Of a stretch of DNA of 23,426 bases, positions 13,905 through 21,957 are shown piece by piece (the first letter of the stretch is position 1; each line of letters opens with the position of its first letter). The stretch covers positions 1 through 23,426 of the forward strand of contig JAEUJR010000538.1 in the NCBI GenBank assembly GCA_016793585.1, given 5' to 3'. This DNA comes from Archangium sp. (GTDB taxonomy: Bacteria; Myxococcota; Myxococcia; Myxococcales; Myxococcaceae). The translations under genes and the position numbers were made by a program. The notes under the pieces are model-generated. The model was not told the DNA's origin and did not search any database. It worked only from the letters and a program-made list of their open reading frames with translations.

Positions 13905-14624
13905 ATGTTCGAAAAACCGGTCGATTCGTGCGCCTCATGTCCACTGCACGCCGGTGGCAGGTGTGCCTTCGTTCCCCGCAAAGTTCGCGCAGGCGAGCGG
14001 CTGTGGGAGCAGGGTGAAGTCCCTCCCGAGGTGATGTTCGTTCAGAGCGGAACGGTCGCGTTGACGGCGACCGACGCCGAAGGTGGGCACTGGTGGAACG
14101 GCGTGCGAGGCCCGCGCTCGTTGCTCGGCATCGAAGCGATTCAGGGCAAGCCGGCGCGCGCGCGTGCAGAGGTGGTGACCGACGCGTCGCTGTGCTCGGC
14201 CGACCCGGTGATGCTGCGGGTGCAGATGGGCACCGACGGCGGCACGCCGCAGTACGCCGAGCTGACGGCGGCGATGGTGCCGCTGCTGCTCGAAGAGCTC
14301 GACCGCCGCAGTGAAGAGTCGTCGGGCCGTTCGGGCACGGCGTTGTCGCGAGTCGCGCGCTTCATCCTCGAGCACTCCGAGGTCGTCGCCAGCGGCCAGC
14401 GCGGGCCGTTCTCGAAGCGGCACGTCGCGTCGATGCTGGGCATTCGCCCCGAGACGATGTCGCGCTGCCTGGGCGCGCTGACGAAAGAGGGCATCATCAC
14501 CGTGGGCCGTCACATCACCGTCAACGACCGCGTGAAGCTCGAGGCCATCGCGTCGCCTCCGCACGTGGCGACGGCTCCCGCGCCGCGCAAACGCACGAAG
14601 CCCGCCGAGCCCCAGGGCGAGTAG
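13905..14624 (+). CDS. FNR-type Crp family regulator with likely [4Fe-4S] oxygen/NO sensor
   Basis: 239 aa. Start at the ATG 13905 by the position of the N-terminal cysteines; the nearest GGAG (13885-13888) is rather far upstream, so the ribosome site is weak. N-terminal cysteines C9, C12 and C20 (CASCPLHAGGRC), plus C97 in the E-V-V-T-D-A-S-L-C block, line up with the four cluster ligands of E. coli FNR, although the first spacing is CX2CX7C instead of CX2CX5C. A cyclic-nucleotide-binding-like beta-barrel covers ~25-110, a long dimer helix follows, and a helix-turn-helix at ~170-205 carries ETMSR, matching FNR's E-x-x-S-R recognition residues. It is expected to bind TTGAT-N4-ATCAA sites when oxygen is absent. 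A Pro/Lys-rich tail ends the protein. It may control the surrounding nos and NO-stress genes. Confidence 0.87.
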   Translation: MFEKPVDSCASCPLHAGGRCAFVPRKVRAGERLWEQGEVPPEVMFVQSGTVALTATDAEGGHWWNGVRGPRSLLGIEAIQGKPARARAEVVTDASLCSADPVMLRVQMGTDGGTPQYAELTAAMVPLLLEELDRRSEESSGRSGTALSRVARFILEHSEVVASGQRGPFSKRHVASMLGIRPETMSRCLGALTKEGIITVGRHITVNDRVKLEAIASPPHVATAPAPRKRTKPAEPQGE

Positions 14625-14641
14625 CACCGCTTGCTCGACCC

Positions 14642-14666
14642 CTGACCTGTTTCAGGTTTTGGTCAG
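14642..14666. terminator. Two overlapping hairpins after the regulator gene
   Basis: An inner stem ACCTG-TTT-CAGGT (14645-14657) is followed by TTTT, and an outer pair CTGACC/GGTCAG (14642-14647 and 14661-14666) shares bases with it. The inner stem plus T-run resembles a short intrinsic terminator 20 bases after the regulator stop. The site also lies just before the ATG at 14676, so an operator is possible. Confidence 0.4.
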
Positions 14667-14675
14667 CGGGCCCGC

Positions 14676-16208
14676 ATGTTCCCTGCTCGCCGTGAGGTGC
14701 TCCGCCAGAAGTCCGGCACGCTCCTCGAGACGCCCCTGCCGTTGCTGCTGCACGCGCTGCTCGTCGAGGAGCGCAACGCCACCCTCGAGCTGAAGCTGCG
14801 CAACCTCGAGAAGCGCGTGTTCTTCGAAGGCGGCGTGCCCGTCGGCTGCGAGTCGAACCTGCTGCACGAGACGCTGGGCCCCTCGCTCGTCGACAAGGGC
14901 AAGCTCACCGAAGCCCAGCACCACGCCGCCCTCGCCGAGAGCGCCGCCGCGGGCCGCTCGTTGCAGGCGTGGCTGCTCGAGAAGCAGCTGCTGTCGGCCT
15001 TCGACCTCTTCAAGCACCTGCAGGCCACGCTGGGCCGAAGCCTGCTCGACGCGTTTCGCTGGAGCGACGCGACGTGGAGACTCTCGGCGGCAGAAGACCA
15101 GGAAGCGCCGGTTCGCATCAACCCGATGCAGCTCATCTTCACGGGCTGTCAGCACCTGCCCCTCAGCGCGCTCGAGGCGCAGCTCGCGACGCCGCCGACC
15201 GAGGTGTTCGGCCTGCTGCCCGACGCGCCGAGCGTTCAAGAGGAGCTCAAGCTGTCGGCGAAAGAGACGCGCCTGCTGCAGGCCATCAAGCGCAAAGCGA
15301 CGGTGGCCGAGCTGTGTGCGCTGCCGGGCCTCACCGCCGAAGAGGTGCACCGGCGGCTCTACGCGCTGCGGCTGCTCGAGTTCATCGACACCGCGGCCGC
15401 CATCGCGGCGATGCCCGTGCGCTCGCGGCCGACGCCGGTGCCGCAGCTCGAGCCCGTCGCGGCCTCGAAGACGAGTGACGGGCTTGCGTTTCTCGACGAC
15501 GACGAAGCCGCCCAGAACCTGCTCGTCGCCGAGTTCCTCTCGTTTCGCAGCAGAGACGCCTTCGAGCTGCTCGGCGTCGACGTCGACACGCAGGGCGTCG
15601 CCTTGCAGCGGGCGTTTCTGACGAAGGCGAACGCGCTGTCGCCGTTGCGTTTCAAGAACGCAGAGGCGAGGACACGCGCCGAGGCGCTCCAGCTGGCCTA
15701 CGCGAGGGCCTTCGGTGCGTTGAGCGAGCCCGAGACGTGGCAGCAGCACCGCGCCCGCCGTGCCGCTCGAGACTCGAAGACCCCGGCAGCGCTGAAGCAG
15801 AAGGCCGCCGCCGAGGCGGTGAAGATTCGCACCCACCTGCTCGACGCGCAGTCGCAGTTCGACGAGGGCCGCCGCCGGCTCTCTGCAGGCAACACGCGCT
15901 CGGCCATCGAGCACTTCCAGTACGCGCTCGACATCGAGCCACGTGGCCGCTTCCTCGCGTGGCTGGCGTGGGCGAAGTACCAGGCCGAGCCGAGCGGCGC
16001 GCAGGCGTGTCTCGAGTTGCTGGGCCGCGCGTGTGAGCAGGAGCCGGCGTGCGAAGAGGCCCACGTGTGGCGCGGCGACCTGGCGATGGTGCTGGGGCGT
16101 TCGGCCGAAGCCGAGGCTGCCTTCAAGCAGGCGGTGAAGCTGGCGCCGAAGAACGTGAAGTACGCCGAGGCGCTGCAGCACGCGATGAAGTCGACGAGAG
16201 GCCGTTGA
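14676..16208 (+). CDS. DUF4388/J-like/TPR protein, myxobacterial type
   Basis: 510 aa. ATG at 14676; only a weak AGCGGG lies upstream. Residues ~1-110 resemble the DUF4388 (PATAN-like) N-terminal domain (G-T-L-L-E-T-P-L...L-L-H-A-L, then F-F-E-G-G-V-P-V-G-C-E-S). Middle helical segments include a winged-helix-like part (L-L-Q-A-I-K-R-K-A-T-V-A-E-L, ~205-245). A J-like domain follows (~285-360: D-A-F-E-L-L-G-V-D...L-Q-L-A-Y-A-R-A-F-G-A-L) that lacks the HPD triplet needed to stimulate DnaK. Tetratricopeptide-type helices occupy ~395-505 (A-I-E-H-F-Q-Y-A-L-D-I-E-P, A-E-A-A-F-K-Q-A-V-K-L-A-P). The protein is cytoplasmic and probably an adaptor or signalling scaffold. Such architectures are common in Myxococcota. 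Its target is unknown. Confidence 0.82.
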   Translation: MFPARREVLRQKSGTLLETPLPLLLHALLVEERNATLELKLRNLEKRVFFEGGVPVGCESNLLHETLGPSLVDKGKLTEAQHHAALAESAAAGRSLQAWLLEKQLLSAFDLFKHLQATLGRSLLDAFRWSDATWRLSAAEDQEAPVRINPMQLIFTGCQHLPLSALEAQLATPPTEVFGLLPDAPSVQEELKLSAKETRLLQAIKRKATVAELCALPGLTAEEVHRRLYALRLLEFIDTAAAIAAMPVRSRPTPVPQLEPVAASKTSDGLAFLDDDEAAQNLLVAEFLSFRSRDAFELLGVDVDTQGVALQRAFLTKANALSPLRFKNAEARTRAEALQLAYARAFGALSEPETWQQHRARRAARDSKTPAALKQKAAAEAVKIRTHLLDAQSQFDEGRRRLSAGNTRSAIEHFQYALDIEPRGRFLAWLAWAKYQAEPSGAQACLELLGRACEQEPACEEAHVWRGDLAMVLGRSAEAEAAFKQAVKLAPKNVKYAEALQHAMKSTRGR

Positions 16209-16230
16209 CGCGCGGGGCGTCGAAACGACA

Positions 16231-16264
16231 TCGCGGGCGACGTGGGTTGCCACGCCGCCCGCGA
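16231..16264. terminator. Long GC-rich hairpin between convergent genes
   Basis: Arms TCGCGGGCG (16231-16239) and CGCCCGCGA (16256-16264), plus inner arms CGTGG and CCACG around a GTTG loop, form a 14-bp stem interrupted only by one A/C mismatch. It lies between the stops at 16208 and 16287 and reads the same from both sides. It is a good candidate for a bidirectional terminator or 3'-end processing signal, although no U-run follows. Confidence 0.65.
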
Positions 16265-16286
16265 AGGTCTGCACGTCGAAGCGGGT

Positions 16287-17396
16287 TCAGCGGTACGCCA
16301 CTTCGCGCTCCCAGTATGCGTCGGCGTTCTGCCACTGGTTCAAGATGACGCCCAGGTCGTTGCGGTTCACCTTCCACGCGCCCTGCGGCTGCACCGCGAG
16401 CCACTTCGTGCCGACGATGGGCTTCATGTCGGGCAGCGCCTTCTTGTCTGCCGCGGCCGTGACGAGGCCCTTCACCTTCTTGCAGTCGACGACGGTCGCC
16501 TCGCGGTAGTCGGGGTAGTCGAAGGAGGGCGCGCCGTAGGTCGAACCGCCCTCGTACTGCTTCACGAGGATGCCGGGGCGCATGACGCACTCGGTGCGCG
16601 CGACCGAGGCCATCGCCTTCTCGAGGTCGGCCACCACGGCGGCGTCGAGGCCGTGCTTCTTCGCGTAGGTGCTGGCGAAGCGCAGCGTGCGGTACGTCCA
16701 CTCCGTCATCGGCACCTCGACCAGCCGCGAGGCCCAGCGCGACGAGTCGTGCACGCGAAAGCCCTCACGCTTCCAACCGGCACGGCGCGCGAACTCGGTG
16801 CGCAGCGCCTTCGCCTTCGCCGCGTCTTTCACCTGCTCGACCAGCATCTCGAACTTCACGTAGCCCTTCGCCCAGTACACCAGCGCCTCGGAGCCCGCGA
16901 AGCTGCCGTCTTTGCACAGGCGCTTCACGTCGTCGTCGGTCTCGGGCAGGCCGTCGTGCTCGACGAAGACGGCCTTGCAGACCGCGACGTCGAGGTCCTT
17001 CGAGCTGGGGAACTTCTTCCAGCGCAGCGCCGCTTCACGGCGGTCGACCTCACCCACGTCGCCGGCCTCGTAGCCCAGCTTGCCCACCGCGACGGTGCCA
17101 GCGGGCTTCTTCTCGAGCGCGGTGATTTCGTGCAGCGTGCCCAGGTACTCGGGCGCGAGCATGGCGGCGAAGGCCTCGTCGCTGCTGGTGGCCCAGATGG
17201 AGTTGGGTTTGGCCGCGGCGGCGCTCGACGAGCTCGAGCCCTGGCTGCTGCTCGACGCCGAGCCGGTGCTGACGACGCTCGAGCGGCTGGTGGAGGAGGT
17301 CGAGGCCCCCGGAGTGCCGATGGAGATGCCAGGCAGGCGGAGCACGCACGCCTGCAGGCCGACGAGAACGACGACAGACGACAACACGCGCTTCAT
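16287..17396 (-). CDS. Lipoprotein of unknown function with Ser-rich linker
   Basis: 369 aa, minus strand. ATG at 17396 with AAGGA (complement of 17404-17408) at 7-base spacing. The signal MKRVLSSVVVLVGLQAC ends in lipobox L-Q-A-C (Cys17). Residues ~33-63 are a Ser/Thr/Ala-rich low-complexity linker, typical of tethers on surface lipoproteins. The remaining ~300 residues form a soluble mixed alpha/beta domain with several Trp/Tyr residues and scattered cysteines (for example VAVCKAVF, VKRLCKDG, ARTECVMR, VVDCKKV). I recognise no family or catalytic motif. It is probably monocistronic: a terminator-like hairpin lies downstream and the operon of region 5 ends about 80 bases upstream of its start in the same direction. 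Confidence 0.78.
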   Translation of the reverse strand: MKRVLSSVVVLVGLQACVLRLPGISIGTPGASTSSTSRSSVVSTGSASSSSQGSSSSSAAAAKPNSIWATSSDEAFAAMLAPEYLGTLHEITALEKKPAGTVAVGKLGYEAGDVGEVDRREAALRWKKFPSSKDLDVAVCKAVFVEHDGLPETDDDVKRLCKDGSFAGSEALVYWAKGYVKFEMLVEQVKDAAKAKALRTEFARRAGWKREGFRVHDSSRWASRLVEVPMTEWTYRTLRFASTYAKKHGLDAAVVADLEKAMASVARTECVMRPGILVKQYEGGSTYGAPSFDYPDYREATVVDCKKVKGLVTAAADKKALPDMKPIVGTKWLAVQPQGAWKVNRNDLGVILNQWQNADAYWEREVAYR

Positions 17397-17479
17397 GAGG
17401 GGGTCCTTTGGGAATGAGTGAGGAGTGAGTCCTCGTCATTCCGACGGAAGCTCGGGGCGCGATTTTGCGTCGAAGGCGA

Positions 17480-17824
17480 TCAGCCCGGCGGTCGCTCGGC
17501 GGCGGTGCGGCCCGCCAACGCCGTACCGACCGCCGCGAGCAGCGCCGTCGCCCCGCCTAGCCACTCGACGCCCGCGAACCACGCCGCCGCGGCTCCACTG
17601 AGCAGCAGGGCCAGCCGAATCGCGGTCGTCAGCACGAACGAACGAATCGGCCAGCGCGCTTTGGGAGACAGAAAGGCACCCCAGGCCACCGCGACGACGA
17701 GACACACCCCGAGCGCCAGCAGCCCTCCCCACAGGCCCGGAGCGCGCAACCACGCCCAACGACCGAGGCCCGCGAGCATGCCGAGCTCGGCGATGAAGAC
17801 CAGCGTTGCTCCGAAGAACTTCAT
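17480..17824 (-). CDS. DUF2568 (YrdB-like) small membrane protein
   Basis: 114 aa, minus strand. ATG at 17824, 32 bases after the upstream oxidoreductase stop. Four membrane segments (residues ~5-22, 30-50, 63-82, 86-106) and the loop A-W-G-A-F-L-S-P-K-A-R-W-P fit the DUF2568/YrdB family, whose role is unknown. It is probably the last gene of the minus-strand operon, although the larger gap leaves independent expression possible. There is no hint of enzymatic function. Confidence 0.75.
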   Translation of the reverse strand: MKFFGATLVFIAELGMLAGLGRWAWLRAPGLWGGLLALGVCLVVAVAWGAFLSPKARWPIRSFVLTTAIRLALLLSGAAAAWFAGVEWLGGATALLAAVGTALAGRTAAERPPG

Positions 17825-17856
17825 GAGCCGCTGTGTAGGCAAGACGGCCCGGCCTG

Positions 17857-18948
17857 TCAGGCGAGTCTTGCGGCGTTCAGCGGAGCGGTGCGCGCGGCGA
17901 TGGCCTTCGGGGGTCTGCCGCCGAGCACCGCCTTCGCGGCCGCGAACCCGAACGCGAGACCCGTCGTCATGCCGGCCCCGCCGAACCCCGTGCACCAGTA
18001 CAACCCTGCAACCGCCGGGTCGGCGCCGACGAGCGGCAAGCGGTCGTGGGCGAACGTTCTCAACCCGGCCCAGGCCCGTCGAACGCCGGCGTTCGCGAGC
18101 GAAGGCGTCACGGCCGCCAGCTTCTCTGCGAGCAACGCGAGGGCCGCCTGGTCGACGGTGGGCGCGACGTCTGGCTCCATCGCCACCTCTTCGCAGGGTG
18201 AGGCGAGCACGCCGCCAGACTCTCCTCGCAGGTACACCTGCTCCGAGACGTCCCACACCACCTGGCGCAGGTGCAGCCGGGTGACGGGCTCGAGCAGGGC
18301 CAGCGTTCTGCGAAACGACGTCACCGAGACCTTCGAGCCCGCCATCGCCGCGAGCCGTCCGGAGTGGGCGCCTGCTGCCAGCACCACCGCGTCGGCCAGC
18401 TGCTCGGGAGCGCCCTTCGTCGTCAGCGCCCACCGCGCACCGCGGAACGACGAGAGCCCAGTCACCTCGACGCCGAAGCGAAACTCGACGCCCAGCTTCC
18501 GGCAGGCCACCTCGAGCGCGCGCGCGATGCGGTGCAGGTCCATCACGCCGCCCGCGGCGAGCCAGAGCCCGGCCGGCGAGGAGCCACCCTCGAGCGCCGG
18601 CACCTGCTCGGCGACGGTGGCCCAGCGCTGCGCCACGAGCCCGGCGCGCGCCGCTTCGACCGCGAGCCGCCGCACCACCTTCGCGTCACCAGCGAGCACC
18701 AGCCCGCGCGCGTCGAGCCACGCCGTTCGATGCCCCAGCACGTCGTCGAGCAACCGCGCGTTGCGCTGGGCGAACGACGTCATCAGCGCGTCGTCTTCGA
18801 GCGGCCGGTAGATGGCCGCGTTGAGCCCCGAGGCGCCCGAGAACACCGTGTCGCCGCGCTCGAGCACCGTCACCCGAACGCCTGCGCGCGCGAGGCCGAG
18901 CGACGTCGACAGCCCTGCGATGCCACCGCCGATGACGACGACGTGCAC
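17857..18948 (-). CDS. FAD-dependent oxidoreductase, DAO family (glycine/D-amino-acid oxidase-like)
   Basis: 363 aa, minus strand. GTG at 18948 with a GA-rich ribosome site (GAGGGGG) overlapping the end of the radical SAM gene; the next gene upstream stops 15 bases away. The Rossmann motif V-V-I-G-G-G-I-A-G-L (G7, G9, G12) and an acidic residue at ~30 (V-L-E-R-G) bind FAD. A second G-A-H-S-G block and the C-terminal G-L-Y-W-C-T-G-F-G-G-A-G-M-T-T-G motif complete the DAO fold. Family members oxidise secondary or primary amines of amino acids such as glycine, sarcosine or D-amino acids. In this operon it may oxidise an amino-acid-derived or amine-bearing intermediate; the substrate cannot be read from the sequence. 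Confidence 0.85.
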   Translation of the reverse strand: MHVVVIGGGIAGLSTSLGLARAGVRVTVLERGDTVFSGASGLNAAIYRPLEDDALMTSFAQRNARLLDDVLGHRTAWLDARGLVLAGDAKVVRRLAVEAARAGLVAQRWATVAEQVPALEGGSSPAGLWLAAGGVMDLHRIARALEVACRKLGVEFRFGVEVTGLSSFRGARWALTTKGAPEQLADAVVLAAGAHSGRLAAMAGSKVSVTSFRRTLALLEPVTRLHLRQVVWDVSEQVYLRGESGGVLASPCEEVAMEPDVAPTVDQAALALLAEKLAAVTPSLANAGVRRAWAGLRTFAHDRLPLVGADPAVAGLYWCTGFGGAGMTTGLAFGFAAAKAVLGGRPPKAIAARTAPLNAARLA

Positions 18949-18963
18949 GGGAGCGCCCCCTCT

Positions 18964-20253
18964 TCAGAACTGAATCGTCCGCTCGTCGTGGCAGCGGTCC
19001 TGGAAGTAGCCCTTGTCGGCGTAGAACTCGCGCCACAGCCGCAAGTAGCCCTGCGTCACCTGCTCGGGCGTCATCTGCTTCGGTTGGTACACGCAGTTCG
19101 CGTCGTTGTACTTGCGCCACTCCCTCGTGAGGATTCGGCCCTCGGCCTCGAGCCGCTTGAAGCTGGGCGTGCCGGGGTACGGCGTGAAGATGGCGAACTC
19201 GGCTTTCCGAATGCCCGACCTCTTCGCGAACTCGAGCATGCGGTCGACGGTGCCCACGTCGTCGTCGTCCTGCCCGAAGAGGAACGAGGTGTACGGCTCG
19301 ATGTCGGCCTCGAAGCACTTCGCGATGGCCTTGGAGGCGCGGTCGAGCTGCACCGGGTCTCGGCCGGTGAAGGCCTTCATCGTCACCGGGTCGAAGCCGC
19401 CCACGAGGTAGAACATCTTCACGCCCGCGCGCCGCGCCTTCTTCAAGAGCGCCAGCGGCGTCGCCAGAATCATCGGCATCGAGATGCCGACGTAGCTGAC
19501 GGTCGCTTCTTTCCCCTCGGCGATGAGGTGGTCGAAGAGCGACTCGAGCAGCCGGTTGCCCTTGCCAGGCAGCCACGAGGTGTCTTCCGTGAGGCAGGCC
19601 CGTTTGCCCTTCGAGCCCAGCTGCTCCAGCTGCGTGACGACCTGCGCGAGCGTGAACTCGCGCAGCTGCTTCGTCATCGACACCGGCAGAATGCAGGAAT
19701 GGCAATTCAGCGGGCAGCCGCGCGAGAGCTGTACAGGATAGTCGTCGGGGTGAAAGGCCGGGCCTTCGCCATCGATGTACAGCGACACCTTCGGGGGCGG
19801 CAGCGCCGTCAAGTCGACCGGCACACGCTCGTAGCGTCGCTGCAGCCCGCCGGCCTCGAAGTCCTTCAAGAGCTGCAGCCACGCGCCTTCGCCTTCGCCC
19901 ACCACCACCGCGTCGGCGTGCTGCATCACCACCTCGGGCATCGCGGTGGTGAAGAGCCCGCCCGCCACCGTCGGCTTGCCCTGCGTGCGGAAGTAGTCGG
20001 CCAGCTCGAGGCCGCGCGTCGCCGCGGCGGTGAAGAAGGACAACGCCACGAGGTCGGCGTCGGTCGGGCGCGCGGCGTCTTGCAGGCGGTCGTCGCGGAA
20101 CTCCATCTGCCAATGCGGCGGCAGAATGGCGGCGAGCGCGGCGATGCCCAGCGACGGGGAGCCGAGGTACTCGTTCATCGGCACGTACTCGAGCAGCTCG
20201 GGGTGGGCCTGGGCGTGGCGCTGGAAGCGCGGGTAGACGAACAACACCTTCAT
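18964..20253 (-). CDS. Radical SAM enzyme with N-terminal B12-binding-like domain
   Basis: 429 aa, minus strand. ATG at 20253 overlaps the acyl-CoA-dehydrogenase stop by 4 bp. Residues 1-~125 look like a cobalamin-binding domain (M-K-V-L-F-V-Y-P, D-A-D-L-V-A-L-S, V-A-G-G, A-V-V-V-G-E-G-E). The radical SAM cluster motif CxxxCxxC is C180/C184/C187 in SRGCPLNCHSC, followed by a TIM-barrel region with V-G-G-F-D and a F-T-P-Y-P-G-T-P block near 345. Enzymes of this class perform methylation, ring rearrangement or C-C bond chemistry at unactivated positions. The gene sits in an acyl carrier operon, so the substrate may be a carrier-bound acyl chain. Which reaction occurs is unknown; not all members use B12. 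Confidence 0.88.
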   Translation of the reverse strand: MKVLFVYPRFQRHAQAHPELLEYVPMNEYLGSPSLGIAALAAILPPHWQMEFRDDRLQDAARPTDADLVALSFFTAAATRGLELADYFRTQGKPTVAGGLFTTAMPEVVMQHADAVVVGEGEGAWLQLLKDFEAGGLQRRYERVPVDLTALPPPKVSLYIDGEGPAFHPDDYPVQLSRGCPLNCHSCILPVSMTKQLREFTLAQVVTQLEQLGSKGKRACLTEDTSWLPGKGNRLLESLFDHLIAEGKEATVSYVGISMPMILATPLALLKKARRAGVKMFYLVGGFDPVTMKAFTGRDPVQLDRASKAIAKCFEADIEPYTSFLFGQDDDDVGTVDRMLEFAKRSGIRKAEFAIFTPYPGTPSFKRLEAEGRILTREWRKYNDANCVYQPKQMTPEQVTQGYLRLWREFYADKGYFQDRCHDERTIQF

Positions 20254-21701
20254 GACGTGGCTCCGGGGCGCTCGAGGCCGAGCACCTGGTGGAAGAGGGA
20301 ATCATCTGCTGACACCGCTGCGGCCTGCGCGACCACCACGCGGGCTTCCTGCTCGATGAGGCGCGCCATCGCGAGGTGCGAGGCCGACTGCGATTCGTGG
20401 GCGCGCTCGGTCGCGGCGCGTGACGCCATCACCCACTCGGTGGCGACACCCAATGCATGCAATAGCCGCGGTGTGCGGAAGACGCGCAGCTTGTATTTTG
20501 ATGACAGTGATTGCGCGAACTCTGCCAGCGCGCTCTCGAGCTCGTTGATGGAGTGCTTCGGGCCCTCTTGCGCCCGTCGCGCCAGCTCGCTCGTGCCGAG
20601 GTGTGTGAGCAGCACGTCGTTGGCGCCTTCGAAGATGCGCGTCACCCGAACGTCTCGCAGCACCAGGGCCAGCCCCGTGTCTTCGATGAAGCCGAGCGCG
20701 CCGTGCAGCTGCACCGCTTCGTCGGCCACCCAGCCCGCGCCTTCGGAGCAGAAGACCTTCGCCGCCAGCGAGCTCACCGCGAGCGCCTCGTCCTGCTCCT
20801 TCTTCGCCGTCGCCTGCACCAGCGCCTCCATCGCGAAGTGACGCGCGCGGAGTCTGGCGAGACGCTCCTTCACGACGTCGAGCGCGAAGAGGGGCCGGCC
20901 GAACTGCGTACGCTGCGTCGTGTGCTCGGTGGCTTTGTCGATGGCGAACGCCGCCGCGCCGCAACACCCGGCCGACATGAGCGTGCGACCCCACGAGAGA
21001 ATGTGCGAGAGCATGCGCGCGCCCTGGCCCGGCTCTCCCAGCAGACGTTCACGCGGCAGCAGCGCGTCTTCGAAAAGCAGCCCCGTGGTGGAGGAGCCCT
21101 TGAGGCCCAGCTTGTGCTCCTCGCGCTGCACGGTGAAGCCACGGTCTTTCGGCTCGACGAGCACGAGGCTCTGACCGCGCTGCGCACCACCGAGGCCGGG
21201 CGTCGAGACCGCCACCGTGAAGAGGCCGGCGAAGGCGCCATTGGTGACGTAGCTCTTCTCGCCGGTGACGCTCAGCTGCTCGCCCTTCTCGGTGGCGACC
21301 GTGCGCAACGTCGAGAGGTCGCTGCCGGCGCCAGGCTCGGTCGTCGAGAAGGCGGCGATGGTCTGGCCCGTCGCGAGCGAGGGCAGCCACTGCGCGTGCT
21401 GGCCGGGGGAGCCGTACCGAACGAGCCCGCGGGTTCCGAGGCCCAGGTGCAGCCCCACCGACACCGCGACGGAGCGGTCGAAGCGGGCGATTTCGTCGAC
21501 GACGTGGCACGCGTCGGAGAGCGTCAGGCCCGCGCCGCCGTGTGCCTCGGGCAACGTGATGCCGAAGAGGCCGAGCTCGGCGAGGCCGTCGAGCACGTGC
21601 TTCGGAATCTTCGCGGCCGCGTCGATGGCCTGAGCGTTCACCTCTTTCGCGCAGAACCGGCGGGTCTGCTCGGTCAGCGCGACGACGACGTCTGAAGGCA
21701 T
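20250..21701 (-). CDS. Acyl-CoA-dehydrogenase-like flavoprotein with C-terminal extension
   Basis: 483 aa, minus strand. ATG at 21701, one base after the acyl carrier protein stop. N-terminal helical domain to ~110, the FAD motif A-F-S-T-T-E-P-G-A-G-S-D (117-128), a beta domain to ~225, then a C-terminal helical domain with Q-L-H-G-A-L-G-F-I-E (331-340). The catalytic base is probably E358 in I-F-E-G-A-N-D. About 100 residues beyond the usual ~380 form an extra helical region (380-483), reminiscent of long-chain family members. Adjacent to an ACP it may desaturate an ACP-bound rather than CoA-bound chain, as PltE-type enzymes do on carrier-bound prolyl groups. A slightly AT-richer stretch at about 20455-20520 lies in the extension. 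Confidence 0.88.
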   Translation of the reverse strand: MPSDVVVALTEQTRRFCAKEVNAQAIDAAAKIPKHVLDGLAELGLFGITLPEAHGGAGLTLSDACHVVDEIARFDRSVAVSVGLHLGLGTRGLVRYGSPGQHAQWLPSLATGQTIAAFSTTEPGAGSDLSTLRTVATEKGEQLSVTGEKSYVTNGAFAGLFTVAVSTPGLGGAQRGQSLVLVEPKDRGFTVQREEHKLGLKGSSTTGLLFEDALLPRERLLGEPGQGARMLSHILSWGRTLMSAGCCGAAAFAIDKATEHTTQRTQFGRPLFALDVVKERLARLRARHFAMEALVQATAKKEQDEALAVSSLAAKVFCSEGAGWVADEAVQLHGALGFIEDTGLALVLRDVRVTRIFEGANDVLLTHLGTSELARRAQEGPKHSINELESALAEFAQSLSSKYKLRVFRTPRLLHALGVATEWVMASRAATERAHESQSASHLAMARLIEQEARVVVAQAAAVSADDSLFHQVLGLERPGATS

Positions 21702-21702
21702 G

Positions 21703-21957
21703 TCACGCCGCCTTCTTCGCGAGGAACACCTTCACCAGGTCGATGGTCTGCGCGACGGTGTGCACGTCGGCTACGTCCTCGACGCCGACGTCGAGCTCGA
21801 AGTCTTCGGCCAGCATCGAGAGCAGCTCCATCGACGAGACCGAGTCCATGCCGAGGTCGTCACGCAGCCGCTGCTCGGGTTTGATGTCTTGCGCTTTCAC
21901 CGGCACGAGCTGCGAGATGAGGTGAACGACGCGGGTCTCGATGGTGGGCTGGGTCAT
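21703..21957 (-). CDS. Acyl carrier protein
   Basis: 84 aa, minus strand. ATG at 21957, overlapping the SDR stop (ATGA), which fixes the start better than an upstream in-frame ATG at 22011 lying inside the SDR gene. Four-helix acidic ACP fold with the phosphopantetheine attachment motif D-L-G-M-D-S-V-S-S-M-E-L, Ser39 being the modified residue. Only one base separates it from the dehydrogenase gene. It presumably carries the acyl group loaded by the AMP-ligase-like protein encoded upstream while the neighbouring oxidoreductases act on it. This is not the housekeeping fatty-acid ACP by context, since no fab genes are nearby. Confidence 0.9.
   Translation of the reverse strand: MTQPTIETRVVHLISQLVPVKAQDIKPEQRLRDDLGMDSVSSMELLSMLAEDFELDVGVEDVADVHTVAQTIDLVKVFLAKKAA

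Noticed and set aside
18271..20841. Very long plus-strand open frame (856 codons) opposite the DAO, radical SAM and dehydrogenase genes
   Set aside because: The translation is Arg/His/Glu-rich low-complexity sequence without family motifs, as expected for the antisense of GC-rich genes. The minus-strand frames have clear catalytic motifs.
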